A stretch of 64,000 nt of DNA from contig JAJDBX010000057.1 of NCBI GenBank assembly GCA_029261135.1, forward strand, positions 1 to 64,000, written 5' to 3'. The translations under genes and the position numbers were made by a program. Origin of the DNA: Nitrospirota bacterium (GTDB taxonomy: Bacteria > Nitrospirota > Nitrospiria > SBBL01 > JAADHI01). Below, one piece after another: positions 20,384 to 29,858 of this stretch (the first letter of the stretch is position 1; the number at the start of each line of letters is the position of its first letter). The notes beneath the pieces were generated by a model. It searched no databases. It saw only the letters and a program-made list of their open reading frames with translations, and had not been told where the DNA came from.

Positions 20384-20923
20384 CTAATGTTCTTTGACGT
20401 CCTGACCAAAACGAGCATTAAGATATCTGGCGGCTTTTTCAAGAATAGAACGCTCACTATTATGCGTGAGCATCCCCAATCCTTTTTGAAGGGAAACCCA
20501 ACGGGCTTCATCTACTTCGCCATCATGATCATCCACATTCCCATTAAGATATTCAAGCAGATAGAAATGAACAGTTTTGAAGATTTTCATTTCTTCTTGC
20601 CTTGAATAAAACCAGTATTGGATATAATCAATTTTCTCTAATATTTTACCGTTGGTTCCCGTTTCTTCTCGCACTTCGCGGAGGGCGGTTTCGGGTAAGG
20701 TTTCTCCTTGCTCGACAGAGCCTTTGGGAAGACACCAGATCATCTTTCCTCTCAAATTATGATGGGTGATCAAAATGACCTGTAATTGATCATCTTCCAC
20801 CTTATAGACAACGCCTCCCGAAGAGGTATGTTTCCTAGTTTTCACGATTCGCTGTCCACATGGGGTTGCGGGAGAAAAACAAGCTCCCGCCTTAACAAAG
20901 TTTACTGGGGGAGATCGTAGCAT
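20384..20923 (-). CDS. NUDIX hydrolase
   Basis: Nudix box GSVEQGETLPETALREVREETG. Confidence 0.92.
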   Translation of the reverse strand: MLRSPPVNFVKAGACFSPATPCGQRIVKTRKHTSSGGVVYKVEDDQLQVILITHHNLRGKMIWCLPKGSVEQGETLPETALREVREETGTNGKILEKIDYIQYWFYSRQEEMKIFKTVHFYLLEYLNGNVDDHDGEVDEARWVSLQKGLGMLTHNSERSILEKAARYLNARFGQDVKEH

Positions 20924-21006
20924 TTATACAAAAAAATGAACAGCCCTTTCTGGAAATCATTTAAAGTATGGAGGGGGTAAAAATATTGTGGTCACTTATT
21001 CGGGAT

Positions 21007-22083
21007 TCAAGGTCTATCGGTGGTGATTTGAGAAAGCTTGTTCCGAAGAAAAAAATCGGCCAAAATAAGGGCCATCATGGCTTCGGAAATAGGAACCGCA
21101 CGGATGCCAACACAGGGATCATGCCGTCCTTTTGTTGAAACATTTGCGGGTGCGCCGTGAATATCAATCGTATCTTGCTTCACAGAAATCGATGAGGTCG
21201 GTTTTAGGGCAAGGCGGATGATGAGATCATCTCCATTGGAGATGCCTCCTAAAATTCCTCCCGCGTTATTCGTCTGAAAACCCTCTGGGGTAATGGGGTC
21301 GCAATTTTCACTGCCCTTCATCTCAACCACCCGAAAACCGGCACCGATTTCGACCCCTTTGACTGCATTGATCGACATCATGCCTCCGGCCAAAACGGCA
21401 TCAAGCTTGTCAAAAACAGGTTCTCCGAGACCCACAGGGAGCCCTTTTGCGATGACTTCGACCATTGCCCCAATGGAATCGTGCTCAGATTGGGCCTGAC
21501 GAATCTCTTCCTCCATGGCCTCAACCACATCAACATCAGGGCAAAAAAGTAAGTTCTGATTAATTTGTCCCATGTCAAAGTTTTTGGCTTTGACCTTGCC
21601 GACTTGCGTCACATAACCGATTATTTCAATCCCCTCTTCTGAGAGTATTTTTCGGGCAATGGCTCCTGCCGCAACTCGAGAGACTGTTTCTCGCGCAGAA
21701 GCGCGTCCGCCTCCCCGGTAATCACGAAAACCATATTTTTTAAAATATGTATAATCGGCATGCCCCGGACGGAAGAGCTCTTTAATCGAGGAATAATCCC
21801 GTGATCGTTGGTCTTCATTATGGATGACAAAGCCAATAGGTGTTCCAGTCGTTTTTCCCTCAAAAATGCCTGAGAGGATCTGAACCGTGTCGGACTCTTT
21901 TCGTTGGGTCTGAAGACGATTTTGCCCTGGGCGTCTTCGATTGAGGTCTTTTTGAATGTCTGCTTCAGAAATAGAAAGCCCTGCAGGGCAACCATCCACG
22001 ATGCCTCCCAAGGCAAGACCATGACTTTCCCCGAAGCTTGTTAATCGAAAAACCTGACCTAATGTATTTCCTGCCATCTTCAC
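21007..22083 (-). CDS. aroC: Chorismate synthase
   Basis: [71 protein letters not shown]. Confidence 0.98.
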   Translation of the reverse strand: MKMAGNTLGQVFRLTSFGESHGLALGGIVDGCPAGLSISEADIQKDLNRRRPGQNRLQTQRKESDTVQILSGIFEGKTTGTPIGFVIHNEDQRSRDYSSIKELFRPGHADYTYFKKYGFRDYRGGGRASARETVSRVAAGAIARKILSEEGIEIIGYVTQVGKVKAKNFDMGQINQNLLFCPDVDVVEAMEEEIRQAQSEHDSIGAMVEVIAKGLPVGLGEPVFDKLDAVLAGGMMSINAVKGVEIGAGFRVVEMKGSENCDPITPEGFQTNNAGGILGGISNGDDLIIRLALKPTSSISVKQDTIDIHGAPANVSTKGRHDPCVGIRAVPISEAMMALILADFFLRNKLSQITTDRP

Positions 22084-22135
22084 TCGATTTTAGATTATGG
22101 TGTGTTCAAAACTAAGGCAAAATTTTCTCTGCCAA

Positions 22136-22590
22136 TCAGATACTTGCCAACTTAATCGTACAAGCGATGGCATGAGTCTCAAGCGTTTTAACGCGCTTCC
22201 CTACAAGCACAGCCTCAATAGCCTCCCTTAGATCATGAGAACGGGCTGGCGCTTGGATCTTGCCAGGAATCATCAATCCGACCTGTATATCTGAGCCAAC
22301 GCGCCGCATCAAGCAAAAAGACTTCGGGTGTATAGTGCGCACCGTAAGCATCTGCAATTTTTTGGTGTTCATCTCTTAAATAATGGAAGTCGAATCCGTT
22401 TTCTTTTGAACGAATAATCATATTGAAAGAATCATCTTTAGGATGATTCTTTCTCGCGTTTGAATTAACCACTGACAAAGACAGTTCTCTTTTTGAAAAA
22501 TCCCGCTGAATTGCGATGAAGCAATCTTCATCGACTTGCGCATAAGGGCAATGGTTGCAGGTAAAGACACAACAAGCAGTTTATAATCGT
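22136..22590 (-). pseudogene. Redoxin/thioredoxin-like protein, truncated and frameshifted
   Basis: Reverse translation ACCVFTCNHCPYAQVDEDCFIAIQRDFSKRELSLSVVNSNARKNHPKDDSFNMIIRSKENGFDFHYLRDEHQKIADAYGAHYTPEVFLLD...YTGRIDDSWQDP, then the C-terminus DLREAIEAVLVGKRV in another frame. Confidence 0.75.
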
Positions 22591-22695
22591 TAAAATTTTG
22601 GAGAGAATGGCTTTTTACCCATCCACACCTGAAAGGTCGAAATCAGATCCGTTTGCGCCAATGCGCAAACGGTGGGGATTCATCTCTTTGTGGCA

Positions 22696-23289
22696 TTAAG
22701 CCGCTTTAGCTTCTAAACATTCTTTGCAGAGTGTTTTACCATCCGCCTCATTCAAAAGAACCTCATCTACATGCTCACGACATTGATCGCAGGGTGATGC
22801 AGGATATTTTCCTGCAATTTTTGGTGCGGGGAGAACAAGTCGTGTGACACGAAAAAGATCCACTTCCGGGGCAGCTAAAATCTCTTCAATCGTCCCTTTT
22901 GTTAACTTTTCCAACTTTTCTTTTTCTTCAGAGGTCGCATCTGGTTTTTTGACCGCTTTTCGTAATGCGCGAAATTCAGTATGATCAAAGGTATCCCAAT
23001 AACGACAGTACGCCCTCACGCTATTCCCCGTTTTCGTGTTTTGCAAAATATAAACGGGTTTTCCAAGATCGGTCAAAATGAGATTCTTTTTCCCAAAAGT
23101 ACATCCGGTAATCTCTTGTATGGCGTCCAATGCACAGGTTGTATTTCCCACAAGTGCAACGACTTCTTTCATATTTTTTAACTCATCACCCATTTCCCGA
23201 ACAAGAATTTGTGCAGCACGGTAACCAATCGCAATATCTAGACAAAGATGTCGATGAAAATCAACAGCATCTTTAAAATTTTTTCCCAT
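22696..23289 (-). CDS. FmdE-family protein (FmdE domain plus C-terminal zinc-ribbon-like CxxC pair)
   Basis: FHRHLCLDIAIGYRAAQILV...VALVGNTTCALDAIQEITGCTFGKKNLILTDLGKPVYIL; C-terminal CDQC and CKEC. Confidence 0.85.
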   Translation of the reverse strand: MGKNFKDAVDFHRHLCLDIAIGYRAAQILVREMGDELKNMKEVVALVGNTTCALDAIQEITGCTFGKKNLILTDLGKPVYILQNTKTGNSVRAYCRYWDTFDHTEFRALRKAVKKPDATSEEKEKLEKLTKGTIEEILAAPEVDLFRVTRLVLPAPKIAGKYPASPCDQCREHVDEVLLNEADGKTLCKECLEAKAA

Positions 23290-23417
23290 AAAGTTCCTCC
23301 CTTAATTGATGAAAGAAAGTATGAAGAGAATCATACCATAACGTCGTGATGAATGAAATCATCCATCTAAACGACAGTCTCCCCTTAAAAAAAGCGTGTG
23401 TGAGACCTCAAAAAAAT

Positions 23418-23885
23418 TTAATCGCTGATAGAAAGGATATAATTTTGATTGATGTAGACGACATGCTCATTTTGAAGCAATCTTAAAAAAATAATGTCTT
23501 GATTCGCATAGTCCTTTACACGGCCATGGCCTTCATTAATAGAGATGAACACATCGCCTTCGATCGACTTTCCACTGATCATTTTTATGCTGATCGAATA
23601 GGCGCTTCCCAATTTCATGAGTTCATCCAATTCCTGCTCCAAAGTAATTTCCACAGAAACCAAGTGCGTTATATTGGCAAGAAGAATTTCGGTGTCTGTT
23701 CTAATAGGGATGAATTGTTCGCTGTCATTGAGCAAATCGCCTAAACTTTGAGAGCCATCGTGGTGTTCATCAAAAAAACTCAGGAACACGCAACCCTCCA
23801 CCTGGCTACCATTCGAAAAGTAAAAAGATGCTTTTCTCAGGTGTTTTTTGATTTGGAGGTGTTCGTCCGTCTTATGCGTGCTCAA
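23418..23885 (-). CDS. Small protein with two internally repeated beta-rich units, function unknown
   Basis: Two alignable halves: ASFYFSNGSQVEGCVFLSF...LVSVEI and YSISIKMISGKSIEGDVFISI...YILSISD. Confidence 0.65.
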   Translation of the reverse strand: MSTHKTDEHLQIKKHLRKASFYFSNGSQVEGCVFLSFFDEHHDGSQSLGDLLNDSEQFIPIRTDTEILLANITHLVSVEITLEQELDELMKLGSAYSISIKMISGKSIEGDVFISINEGHGRVKDYANQDIIFLRLLQNEHVVYINQNYILSISD

Positions 23886-23904
23886 TGAAAATTTCTCCTG
23901 TTGA

Positions 23905-24954
23905 TCAGCTTGTCGGGAAAAGTCCTTTATTCACTGCGTATTTTTGTGCTTCTTCAGCCGTCACTTTTTTATCGGCAACTAAGGCTTGAAGGGATTGATC
24001 CATAAGTTGCATGCCTTCTGCTTTACCGGTTTGAATCACTGATGGGATCTGAAATGTTTTTGCTTCACGAATCAGATTTGAAACGGCATGCGTGGCATAA
24101 AGAATTTCCAAAGCGGCAACTCGCTTACCGTCCACGGTTTTTAAAAGCTGTTGTGCGATGACCCCTTTTAGTGACTCAGAAAGCATAGCCCGAATTTGCT
24201 CCTGTTGATTACTGGGAAAGACATTAATGATCCGATCAACCGTTTTAGCTGCACTACTCGTATGCAGTGTCCCAAAAACAAGATGACCCGTCTCTGCCGC
24301 AGTAATAGCCAACTCAATGGTTTCTAAATCGCGCATTTCTCCAACCAAAATAATGTCGGGGTCTTCACGAAGCGCCGCTTTCAATGCAGAGGCAAAGGAC
24401 GCAGTGTGCCGCCCAACTTCTCGTTGGTTCACCAAAGATTTCTGACTGTGGTGAACAAATTCTATCGGGTCTTCAACGGTCAAAACGTGTTCCTTTTTGG
24501 TACGATTAATATAGTCAATGAGCGCAGCAAGGGTTGTTGATTTTCCACTACCTGTCGGACCGGTTACTAAAACCAAGCCTTTTTTTAATTGAGAAAACCT
24601 CAGGACAGAAGAAGGAAGCCCAAGCTCTTCCACTGTGAGTATTTCTGTTGGGATTAAACGAAAAACGGCGCTGATCCCCAAACGCCCATTAAATACATTC
24701 GCACGAAACCGTGAGGACAATGAAGGAACTTCATATGCAAAATCAATGTCTTGTGTTTCTTCAAACTGTTTTCGTTGGATCGCGGACATCATTTCATAGA
24801 GCAGTCTTTTATTTTGCTCGTGTGATAGCTTCTGCTCTAAAATAGGGACTAAATCCCCAGAAGCTCGCATTAAAGGCGGGTTGTCGGGGGAAATGTGGAG
24901 ATCTGAACCTCCCTTCTCTTTTAAGGTCTTAAAGAGCGTATCAATCTGAGGCAT
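23905..24954 (-). CDS. pilT: Type IV pilus twitching ATPase PilT
   Basis: GPTGSGKSTTLAALIDYIN, EDPIEFVHHSQKSLVNQREVG, REDPDIILVGEMRDLETIELAITAAETGHLVFGTLHTSSAAKTVDRII. Confidence 0.96.
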   Translation of the reverse strand: MPQIDTLFKTLKEKGGSDLHISPDNPPLMRASGDLVPILEQKLSHEQNKRLLYEMMSAIQRKQFEETQDIDFAYEVPSLSSRFRANVFNGRLGISAVFRLIPTEILTVEELGLPSSVLRFSQLKKGLVLVTGPTGSGKSTTLAALIDYINRTKKEHVLTVEDPIEFVHHSQKSLVNQREVGRHTASFASALKAALREDPDIILVGEMRDLETIELAITAAETGHLVFGTLHTSSAAKTVDRIINVFPSNQQEQIRAMLSESLKGVIAQQLLKTVDGKRVAALEILYATHAVSNLIREAKTFQIPSVIQTGKAEGMQLMDQSLQALVADKKVTAEEAQKYAVNKGLFPTS

Positions 24955-25245
24955 AGCGGAATCCTTGTTTTACGAAATCGGAAGAGTAACCTTAATAAAA
25001 AGCTTACCAGAAAATAGTTGATTCGCAAGAGAGGGAAATCAGCCACGAATCACCTATATTAACGGGAGTTCTACGACCAATGACTCTTCAACTAAGCGAA
25101 GTTCGGAGGATACGAGATGGGCCTGCAGACATCCCAGGTGAACGATATTTTTCAAATTTGATCTCTCATTCTATTATGAGATAAGCCAACTTTGACTGAT
25201 GATGTGTTACACTTTTTGAAAGAATCCCGAACAGGAGAAGAGAAC

Positions 25246-25557
25246 GTGGCCAAACAAAAATTAGGGATTCTCCTTTCAAGCCCCCCGGAACACAAAAATG
25301 TAAAAACGGTTGCGGGTCTTGTTGAAGCGGCGCTTCAACAAGAGGTGCAGGTTTATCTCTACCTTGTCGATGAGGGGGTAAAAAACCTGAATCAGACGAC
25401 AATAACACCTCTTGGCCGAAAAGGGCTTAAGGTTTTTGCTTGTGCCTATGGCGCCCAACGGTATGGCATTTCTGTGGACGAGAAAGCCGTATTCGGGGGA
25501 TTGGTTGTCCTTTCCGATCTCATCAAAGGTTGCGATCGATTTATTTCGTTTAATTGA
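25246..25557 (+). CDS. DsrE-family protein (likely GTG start)
   Basis: VAKQKLGILLSSPPEHKNVKTVAGLVEAALQQEVQVYLYLVDEGV...GLKVFACAYGAQRYGI; RBS aggagaagag; the track starts upstream at a TTG. Confidence 0.75.
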   Translation: MAKQKLGILLSSPPEHKNVKTVAGLVEAALQQEVQVYLYLVDEGVKNLNQTTITPLGRKGLKVFACAYGAQRYGISVDEKAVFGGLVVLSDLIKGCDRFISFN

Positions 25558-25571
25558 AAAGACTCTGATTC

Positions 25572-25919
25572 ATGAAAAAACGCGCCATCATTCTAATAGA
25601 CAGTAATCCGAGAAAGACGCATCTTCCCTGCGAGGGGCTCCGCATCGCTCTTGGCCTTGCCTCGAGCGGACATCACGTCTCTGTCATACTCGCCCATCAT
25701 GGCATTCATGTTTTAAGTGAAGAGACGGATGATTTCATTGATGAAGATCGTTTGCTCACCTTCCTCCCTGCTTTAAAAGACGCTGTTCCAATATTTTCTG
25801 TTGATGAAGAGAGTGTGGGAGAACAAGATCTCAGTGAAATTGACTGTGAAGTCGCATTGCTTTCAAAAGAAGCTATTGCGTCAAATATTGCCGAAGCAGA
25901 CTGTTTTTTTAGGTTTTAA
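25572..25919 (+). CDS. DsrE/DsrF-like family protein
   Basis: MKKRAIILIDSNPRKTHLPCEGLRIALGLASSGHHVSVILAHHGIHVL; second gene of a three-gene set. Confidence 0.65.
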   Translation: MKKRAIILIDSNPRKTHLPCEGLRIALGLASSGHHVSVILAHHGIHVLSEETDDFIDEDRLLTFLPALKDAVPIFSVDEESVGEQDLSEIDCEVALLSKEAIASNIAEADCFFRF

Positions 25920-25929
25920 AGGATCACCC

Positions 25930-26196
25930 TTGGCCGGAAAGAAAAAAATACTGTACATCTTAAGAGAAGCATCAGACGCATACCCGATTGGGCTGATTCA
26001 GACGAAAACATCATCAAGCGATGTTTCTGTCATTTTAATTCAAAATGCAACAGAACTAGAACCTGAAAAGTTAGAAGGGAATATCTTCGTATTATTGGAT
26101 GACCTTTCACCGTCACACCCATCCCCCTACCCGAAGATTCGCTACAAAGAGATACTTAAGATGATCTTTGCTGCGGATTCAGTTGTCACGTGGTAA
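25930..26196 (+). CDS. DsrH/TusB-like small protein (TTG start)
   Basis: AGKKKILYILREASDAYPIGLIQ...EILKMIFAADSVVTW; the terminal ADSVVTW is DsrH/TusB-like. Confidence 0.65.
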   Translation: MAGKKKILYILREASDAYPIGLIQTKTSSSDVSVILIQNATELEPEKLEGNIFVLLDDLSPSHPSPYPKIRYKEILKMIFAADSVVTW

Positions 26197-26233
26197 TTTG
26201 AGCCCGGATTGAAGAAGGAATCGTGGCTCTGAA

Positions 26234-27184
26234 TTAGAGATGATCAAGAAATAATATGCCGACATAGCCGATATAAATGAGTACAAGCAACAAGCCTTCC
26301 CAACGTTTTAAAAGCAGTCCATTTTTAAGAAAAGGAAAGAGTAAAACGGTCAGCAGTCCCATCACGGGCAAGTCCCTGACCAATAAGGCTTTCTGAACCG
26401 TGATGGGCTGAACCGCTGCCGTTGCGCCAAGAACTCCCAGAGTATTAAACAGGTTACTACCTAGGACATTGCCGATGGCAATATCTCCATGTTTTCGCAT
26501 GACGGCGACGATGGAAGTGATGATTTCCGGAATCGAGGTTCCAATCGCAACAACCGTCAAACCAATAATCAATTCAGAGAGTCCTGCCCAGCGGGCAATG
26601 CCAACAGAGCCATCAACCAACAGATTCCCGCCACCCGCTAATGCGGCAAGACCAAAAATGATCCGCCCTAAGCTGTGCGCAATACTTTTTTCACTTTTAT
26701 TATTCTCAGAGAATTCAGCCTCAACTTCAGGCGGCTCCTGAAGCGACCATCGGTAAAGCAAGAAGATATAACCCAAAAGACCAAAAACGAAAATTGTGCC
26801 AAACCAGCGAGGAATTTCCCCCGTTAAAGCCATCAGATAGGTAAGCATGCTGATTCCCAATAGAAGCGGGACTTCAAAACGAACCACGCGACTCTGTACA
26901 ACCAAGGGACAAATCATAGCGGAGAGTCCGAGAGCCAGGCCGATATTGCCAATATTGCTTCCCACCACATTTCCGATGGCAATATCAACGCGCCCAGTGA
27001 GACTTGCCGATAGACTCACCGCCATTTCGGGGGCTGAAGTGCCCAGGGCCACAATGGTGAGCCCGATGACCAAAGGAGAAATGCCCCATCGTTTCGCAAG
27101 ATGGACAGCGCCGGAAACCATCACATCTGCGCCTCCTGTCAGAAGCAGTAAGCCAATGAAGATGTACAGAATGTCTTTCAACAC
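26234..27184 (-). CDS. CaCA-family sodium/calcium antiporter (YrbG-like)
   Basis: Duplicated alpha repeats: GLTIVALGTSAPEMAVS...GNVVGSNIGNIGLALGL and GLTVVAIGTSIPEIITS...GNVLGSNLFNTLGVLG. Confidence 0.95.
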   Translation of the reverse strand: MLKDILYIFIGLLLLTGGADVMVSGAVHLAKRWGISPLVIGLTIVALGTSAPEMAVSLSASLTGRVDIAIGNVVGSNIGNIGLALGLSAMICPLVVQSRVVRFEVPLLLGISMLTYLMALTGEIPRWFGTIFVFGLLGYIFLLYRWSLQEPPEVEAEFSENNKSEKSIAHSLGRIIFGLAALAGGGNLLVDGSVGIARWAGLSELIIGLTVVAIGTSIPEIITSIVAVMRKHGDIAIGNVLGSNLFNTLGVLGATAAVQPITVQKALLVRDLPVMGLLTVLLFPFLKNGLLLKRWEGLLLVLIYIGYVGILFLDHL

Positions 27185-27232
27185 AGGTCGCGCGCTTTCA
27201 GGTCGTGGTGAGTGGGCTGTAAAATGCGGTGG

Positions 27233-27874
27233 TTATTTATGGACGGTAAACGCCCCAAATTCTGCTTCAAGTGTGGTCATGATGCCAAAACCGTAGGATG
27301 CATCTGGGGGAACTTCGCCATGAAGCCGCTGATGTTCTTCCAAGACATTGATGGTTTCGGTCACCCATTCCCCGGATTCAGGTTCACCGCTACGGATCAC
27401 TATCGTTGTGGGGCGAAACATGCCACCGGATTCCTCTGTGCCAACAGGTTTATTACTGCTCCATGCATACTTCGTCAGCTTCGGGATACCTAAAAGGTCG
27501 GTCCCGAGAGACACATAGACCGTCGCGTTTCTTTCTTTTTCTGGATCATTGGGGACTTTGAGCATACGCCATTTCCAGGTAATGAAGGGATATTCATGCG
27601 GATTCCACGTCATCTTTTTAAAAATACGGTTTGGCTTGCCACTTGCGTAGAGCAAGGGTTCTTTTCCTTTTATCTTGATCTGATACGCTTCAAAAGGCGC
27701 AGGGTTTTCCCGTTGAGGTTTCCAACCGCTAGGGAGACCTTTTTCGTTTGGATTTGAAAAATCCTCCAAAATGAGGCCCTCAATTGTCTTTTGTGTTTCA
27801 CCGGAAATCGCCCCTCCCGAAGAGAGAAAAATAAGTTGGAATAAAATCCCAGTAAAGAAAAAATAACGTTTCAT
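27233..27874 (-). CDS. DUF3047-like secreted protein
   Basis: Signal peptide; LEDFSNPNEKGLPSGWKPQ, YPFITWKWRMLKVPND, YAWSSNKPVGT. Confidence 0.75.
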   Translation of the reverse strand: MKRYFFFTGILFQLIFLSSGGAISGETQKTIEGLILEDFSNPNEKGLPSGWKPQRENPAPFEAYQIKIKGKEPLLYASGKPNRIFKKMTWNPHEYPFITWKWRMLKVPNDPEKERNATVYVSLGTDLLGIPKLTKYAWSSNKPVGTEESGGMFRPTTIVIRSGEPESGEWVTETINVLEEHQRLHGEVPPDASYGFGIMTTLEAEFGAFTVHK

Positions 27875-28231
27875 TGATTGGTGCTCCTATTAATGTGACC
27901 ATCGAACCAGCAAGACCCATGCATAATAGATCTGATTGGTTCGCAAAATGTGGAAGTCATTTTACCAGGAAGGTAAAGCGATTGACAATTCATCCAGAAA
28001 TTAAAAAATATATCAATAAAAACAAAGACATAAAATATTTTTCTATCATAAAAAATCTCTAATTTTGAGTCGAGAACGCTCTTTTTGACGACTCCGCTTA
28101 AGGGCGGGGGAGCTCAAGAATCGGAGCAGGGAAGTTTGTGGCTAAAAATTGTTCTTTCTTCAAATTGATGAGAATGTTTCCTTGGATGATTCGGGGTGAA
28201 ATCCTATGAATCGAGGTATTGAAAACGGCCT

Positions 28232-29425
28232 TCAGAAAAATTTATTGGATTTAATATTTTCTGAGTCCGCCATACGTGTGGCTCGTGCGGTCGCTTTGCC
28301 GGCACGGTGACTGATCAATCTTTGTTGTTTGTATCCCAAGACCAACTCCCATGCATCGGCGGGATATTTTTTTAGCAGTGGAAGGGCGATATCATCAAGC
28401 ATCCAACGACCGTGCCGCGCATCTTCTTTGATATGGAGATCCCAATAGCCCGTGGCTCTTTGGGGAAATTCGAGTCGTTTTGCAGCAGCCGAATAGTTGC
28501 GAAAGGAGGACGGAACCGAGATTTCAGTATAAAGTAATCCGCCGATGTATCGGAGAAAGTGACGTTTTCGTTCCGTGAGAAGAAAGCTGTGATTGATACC
28601 CGCAAGCACCTCCCAGGGCACCACCTTAAAATAGGCCTCCGGTATTGTTTTCATGTCGAATTCAATGAGCATAGCTTCAAAAAAAGTGGAGTGTTTGCGT
28701 GAAAGACGTCCACCGCCGTATTCCTCCAAAAACAGCTTGGTCAGCGTGGTGTGAACCTCGTTCGCAACCCCCCCCAACATCCGCGACATCTGACTGGCTT
28801 CAACCAATCCATCAAGTGATGTGATCGCCAGAAGCCGCCGATAACCTGCAGCCCCCATTTGATCACGGAAAAAAAGGCCCGATTCGGAGGGTTCGGGATC
28901 CAAATCTTCTCGACTCATCGCGATTAAGCTTTCATCGACGTTTATTTCTTTTAAAGCGGAAAGATCAAAACAGCTCATTTCCCAAGCCTGCCAGGCCGTT
29001 TCAATCTGGTCACGGATGCGTTGAAGGTAAACCGAGCGTTCATTTTCGTAATATTTCAAATCATCGTACCAGAAAAGCTTGAGGCGATTGATACGATAGA
29101 GAATCCGCTGTAAAAATAGTTGTGCGGTTTCCGAGTCAGGCTTATCTTGATAAGCAGCGATCAGCGCCTGCGCCAGGGTCTGCTCAAAATCACAGGTGAT
29201 GGGATGGAGTCTGCCGAGGTTTTGATCCAGTGCCTCAGTTCCAAGGAGGGTCGTAAATTGTGTTTCGGCAGTATCGTAGTTTAGACGGGTCTCTTCCTTA
29301 AAACCATCAAGAATTTGTCCCGTTACCGGTTTTGATGTTTTCATTAAAAATATCCTGGAAAAAGAGGAAGCAAAAACTTCATTCGATGAGAAGGGCGTGT
29401 CAAAGTAAGGCTGTAGTCTAGTCAC
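28232..29425 (-). CDS. Iron-containing redox enzyme family protein (haem-oxygenase-like fold)
   Basis: TKLFLEEYGGGRLSRKHSTFFEAML and YWDLHIKEDARHGRWMLDDIALPLL match the conserved helices of this family. Confidence 0.75.
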   Translation of the reverse strand: MTRLQPYFDTPFSSNEVFASSFSRIFLMKTSKPVTGQILDGFKEETRLNYDTAETQFTTLLGTEALDQNLGRLHPITCDFEQTLAQALIAAYQDKPDSETAQLFLQRILYRINRLKLFWYDDLKYYENERSVYLQRIRDQIETAWQAWEMSCFDLSALKEINVDESLIAMSREDLDPEPSESGLFFRDQMGAAGYRRLLAITSLDGLVEASQMSRMLGGVANEVHTTLTKLFLEEYGGGRLSRKHSTFFEAMLIEFDMKTIPEAYFKVVPWEVLAGINHSFLLTERKRHFLRYIGGLLYTEISVPSSFRNYSAAAKRLEFPQRATGYWDLHIKEDARHGRWMLDDIALPLLKKYPADAWELVLGYKQQRLISHRAGKATARATRMADSENIKSNKFF

Positions 29426-29458
29426 AGGCTCCCTACGCTGTCAAGAAGGGGGGGGTCA

Positions 29459-29777
29459 CAACTGATCAGTTGTGTTCTTGCTGATTAACTTCTGAATCTT
29501 TAATTCCTGAGAAATATCAAGGCGATACTGTACTCGCTCACGTCTGTCGCGTGTCTGGACTTTCAACCCTTTTAGACCTTCTGATTGATATCTCTTCTAC
29601 CAAAGCCAAGGCGTATCCTTATGAATGCTGACAATCGTTCCAATCTCTTTAAATGTTATCTCCTATTTTCGAAGCCGAATCGATAGCTTCCATAAATTTT
29701 CTCGCGTCTTCTTTTTTCATCTATGCGATATACCAAAACGAACACTCATTGTTGATATATTTAATTGCCGAGTCAAC
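29459..29777 (-). mobile_element. Decayed IS630-family remnant related to the copy at 1-779
   Basis: Nucleotide similarity to about 497-840: tgaatctttaattcctgagaaatatcaaggcga, gtgtctggactttca, tctcgcgtcttcttttttcat, gatataccaaaac-aacactcatt, gatatattta-ttgccgagt; multiple substitutions and deletions. Confidence 0.88.
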
Positions 29778-29794
29778 AAATATTGGCAGACTGT

Positions 29795-29834
29795 GAAAAA
29801 ATGCCGACCTCCCGGTAACCTCCGGGAGGTCGGC
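29795..29834 (-). terminator. Strong intrinsic terminator for the lipoprotein gene
   Basis: Perfect 13-bp inverted repeat GCCGACCTCCCGG/CCGGGAGGTCGGC with a 6-nt loop; T-rich on the reverse strand (aaaaaat at 29796-29802). Confidence 0.85.
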
Positions 29835-29858
29835 AACGTGGTGGACAACACAAAGGTT

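Noticed and set aside
22136-22590. Treating the redoxin fragments as two genuine small genes
   Set aside because: Together they read as one redoxin-like protein in two frames with a truncated N-terminus, so a pseudogene is simpler.
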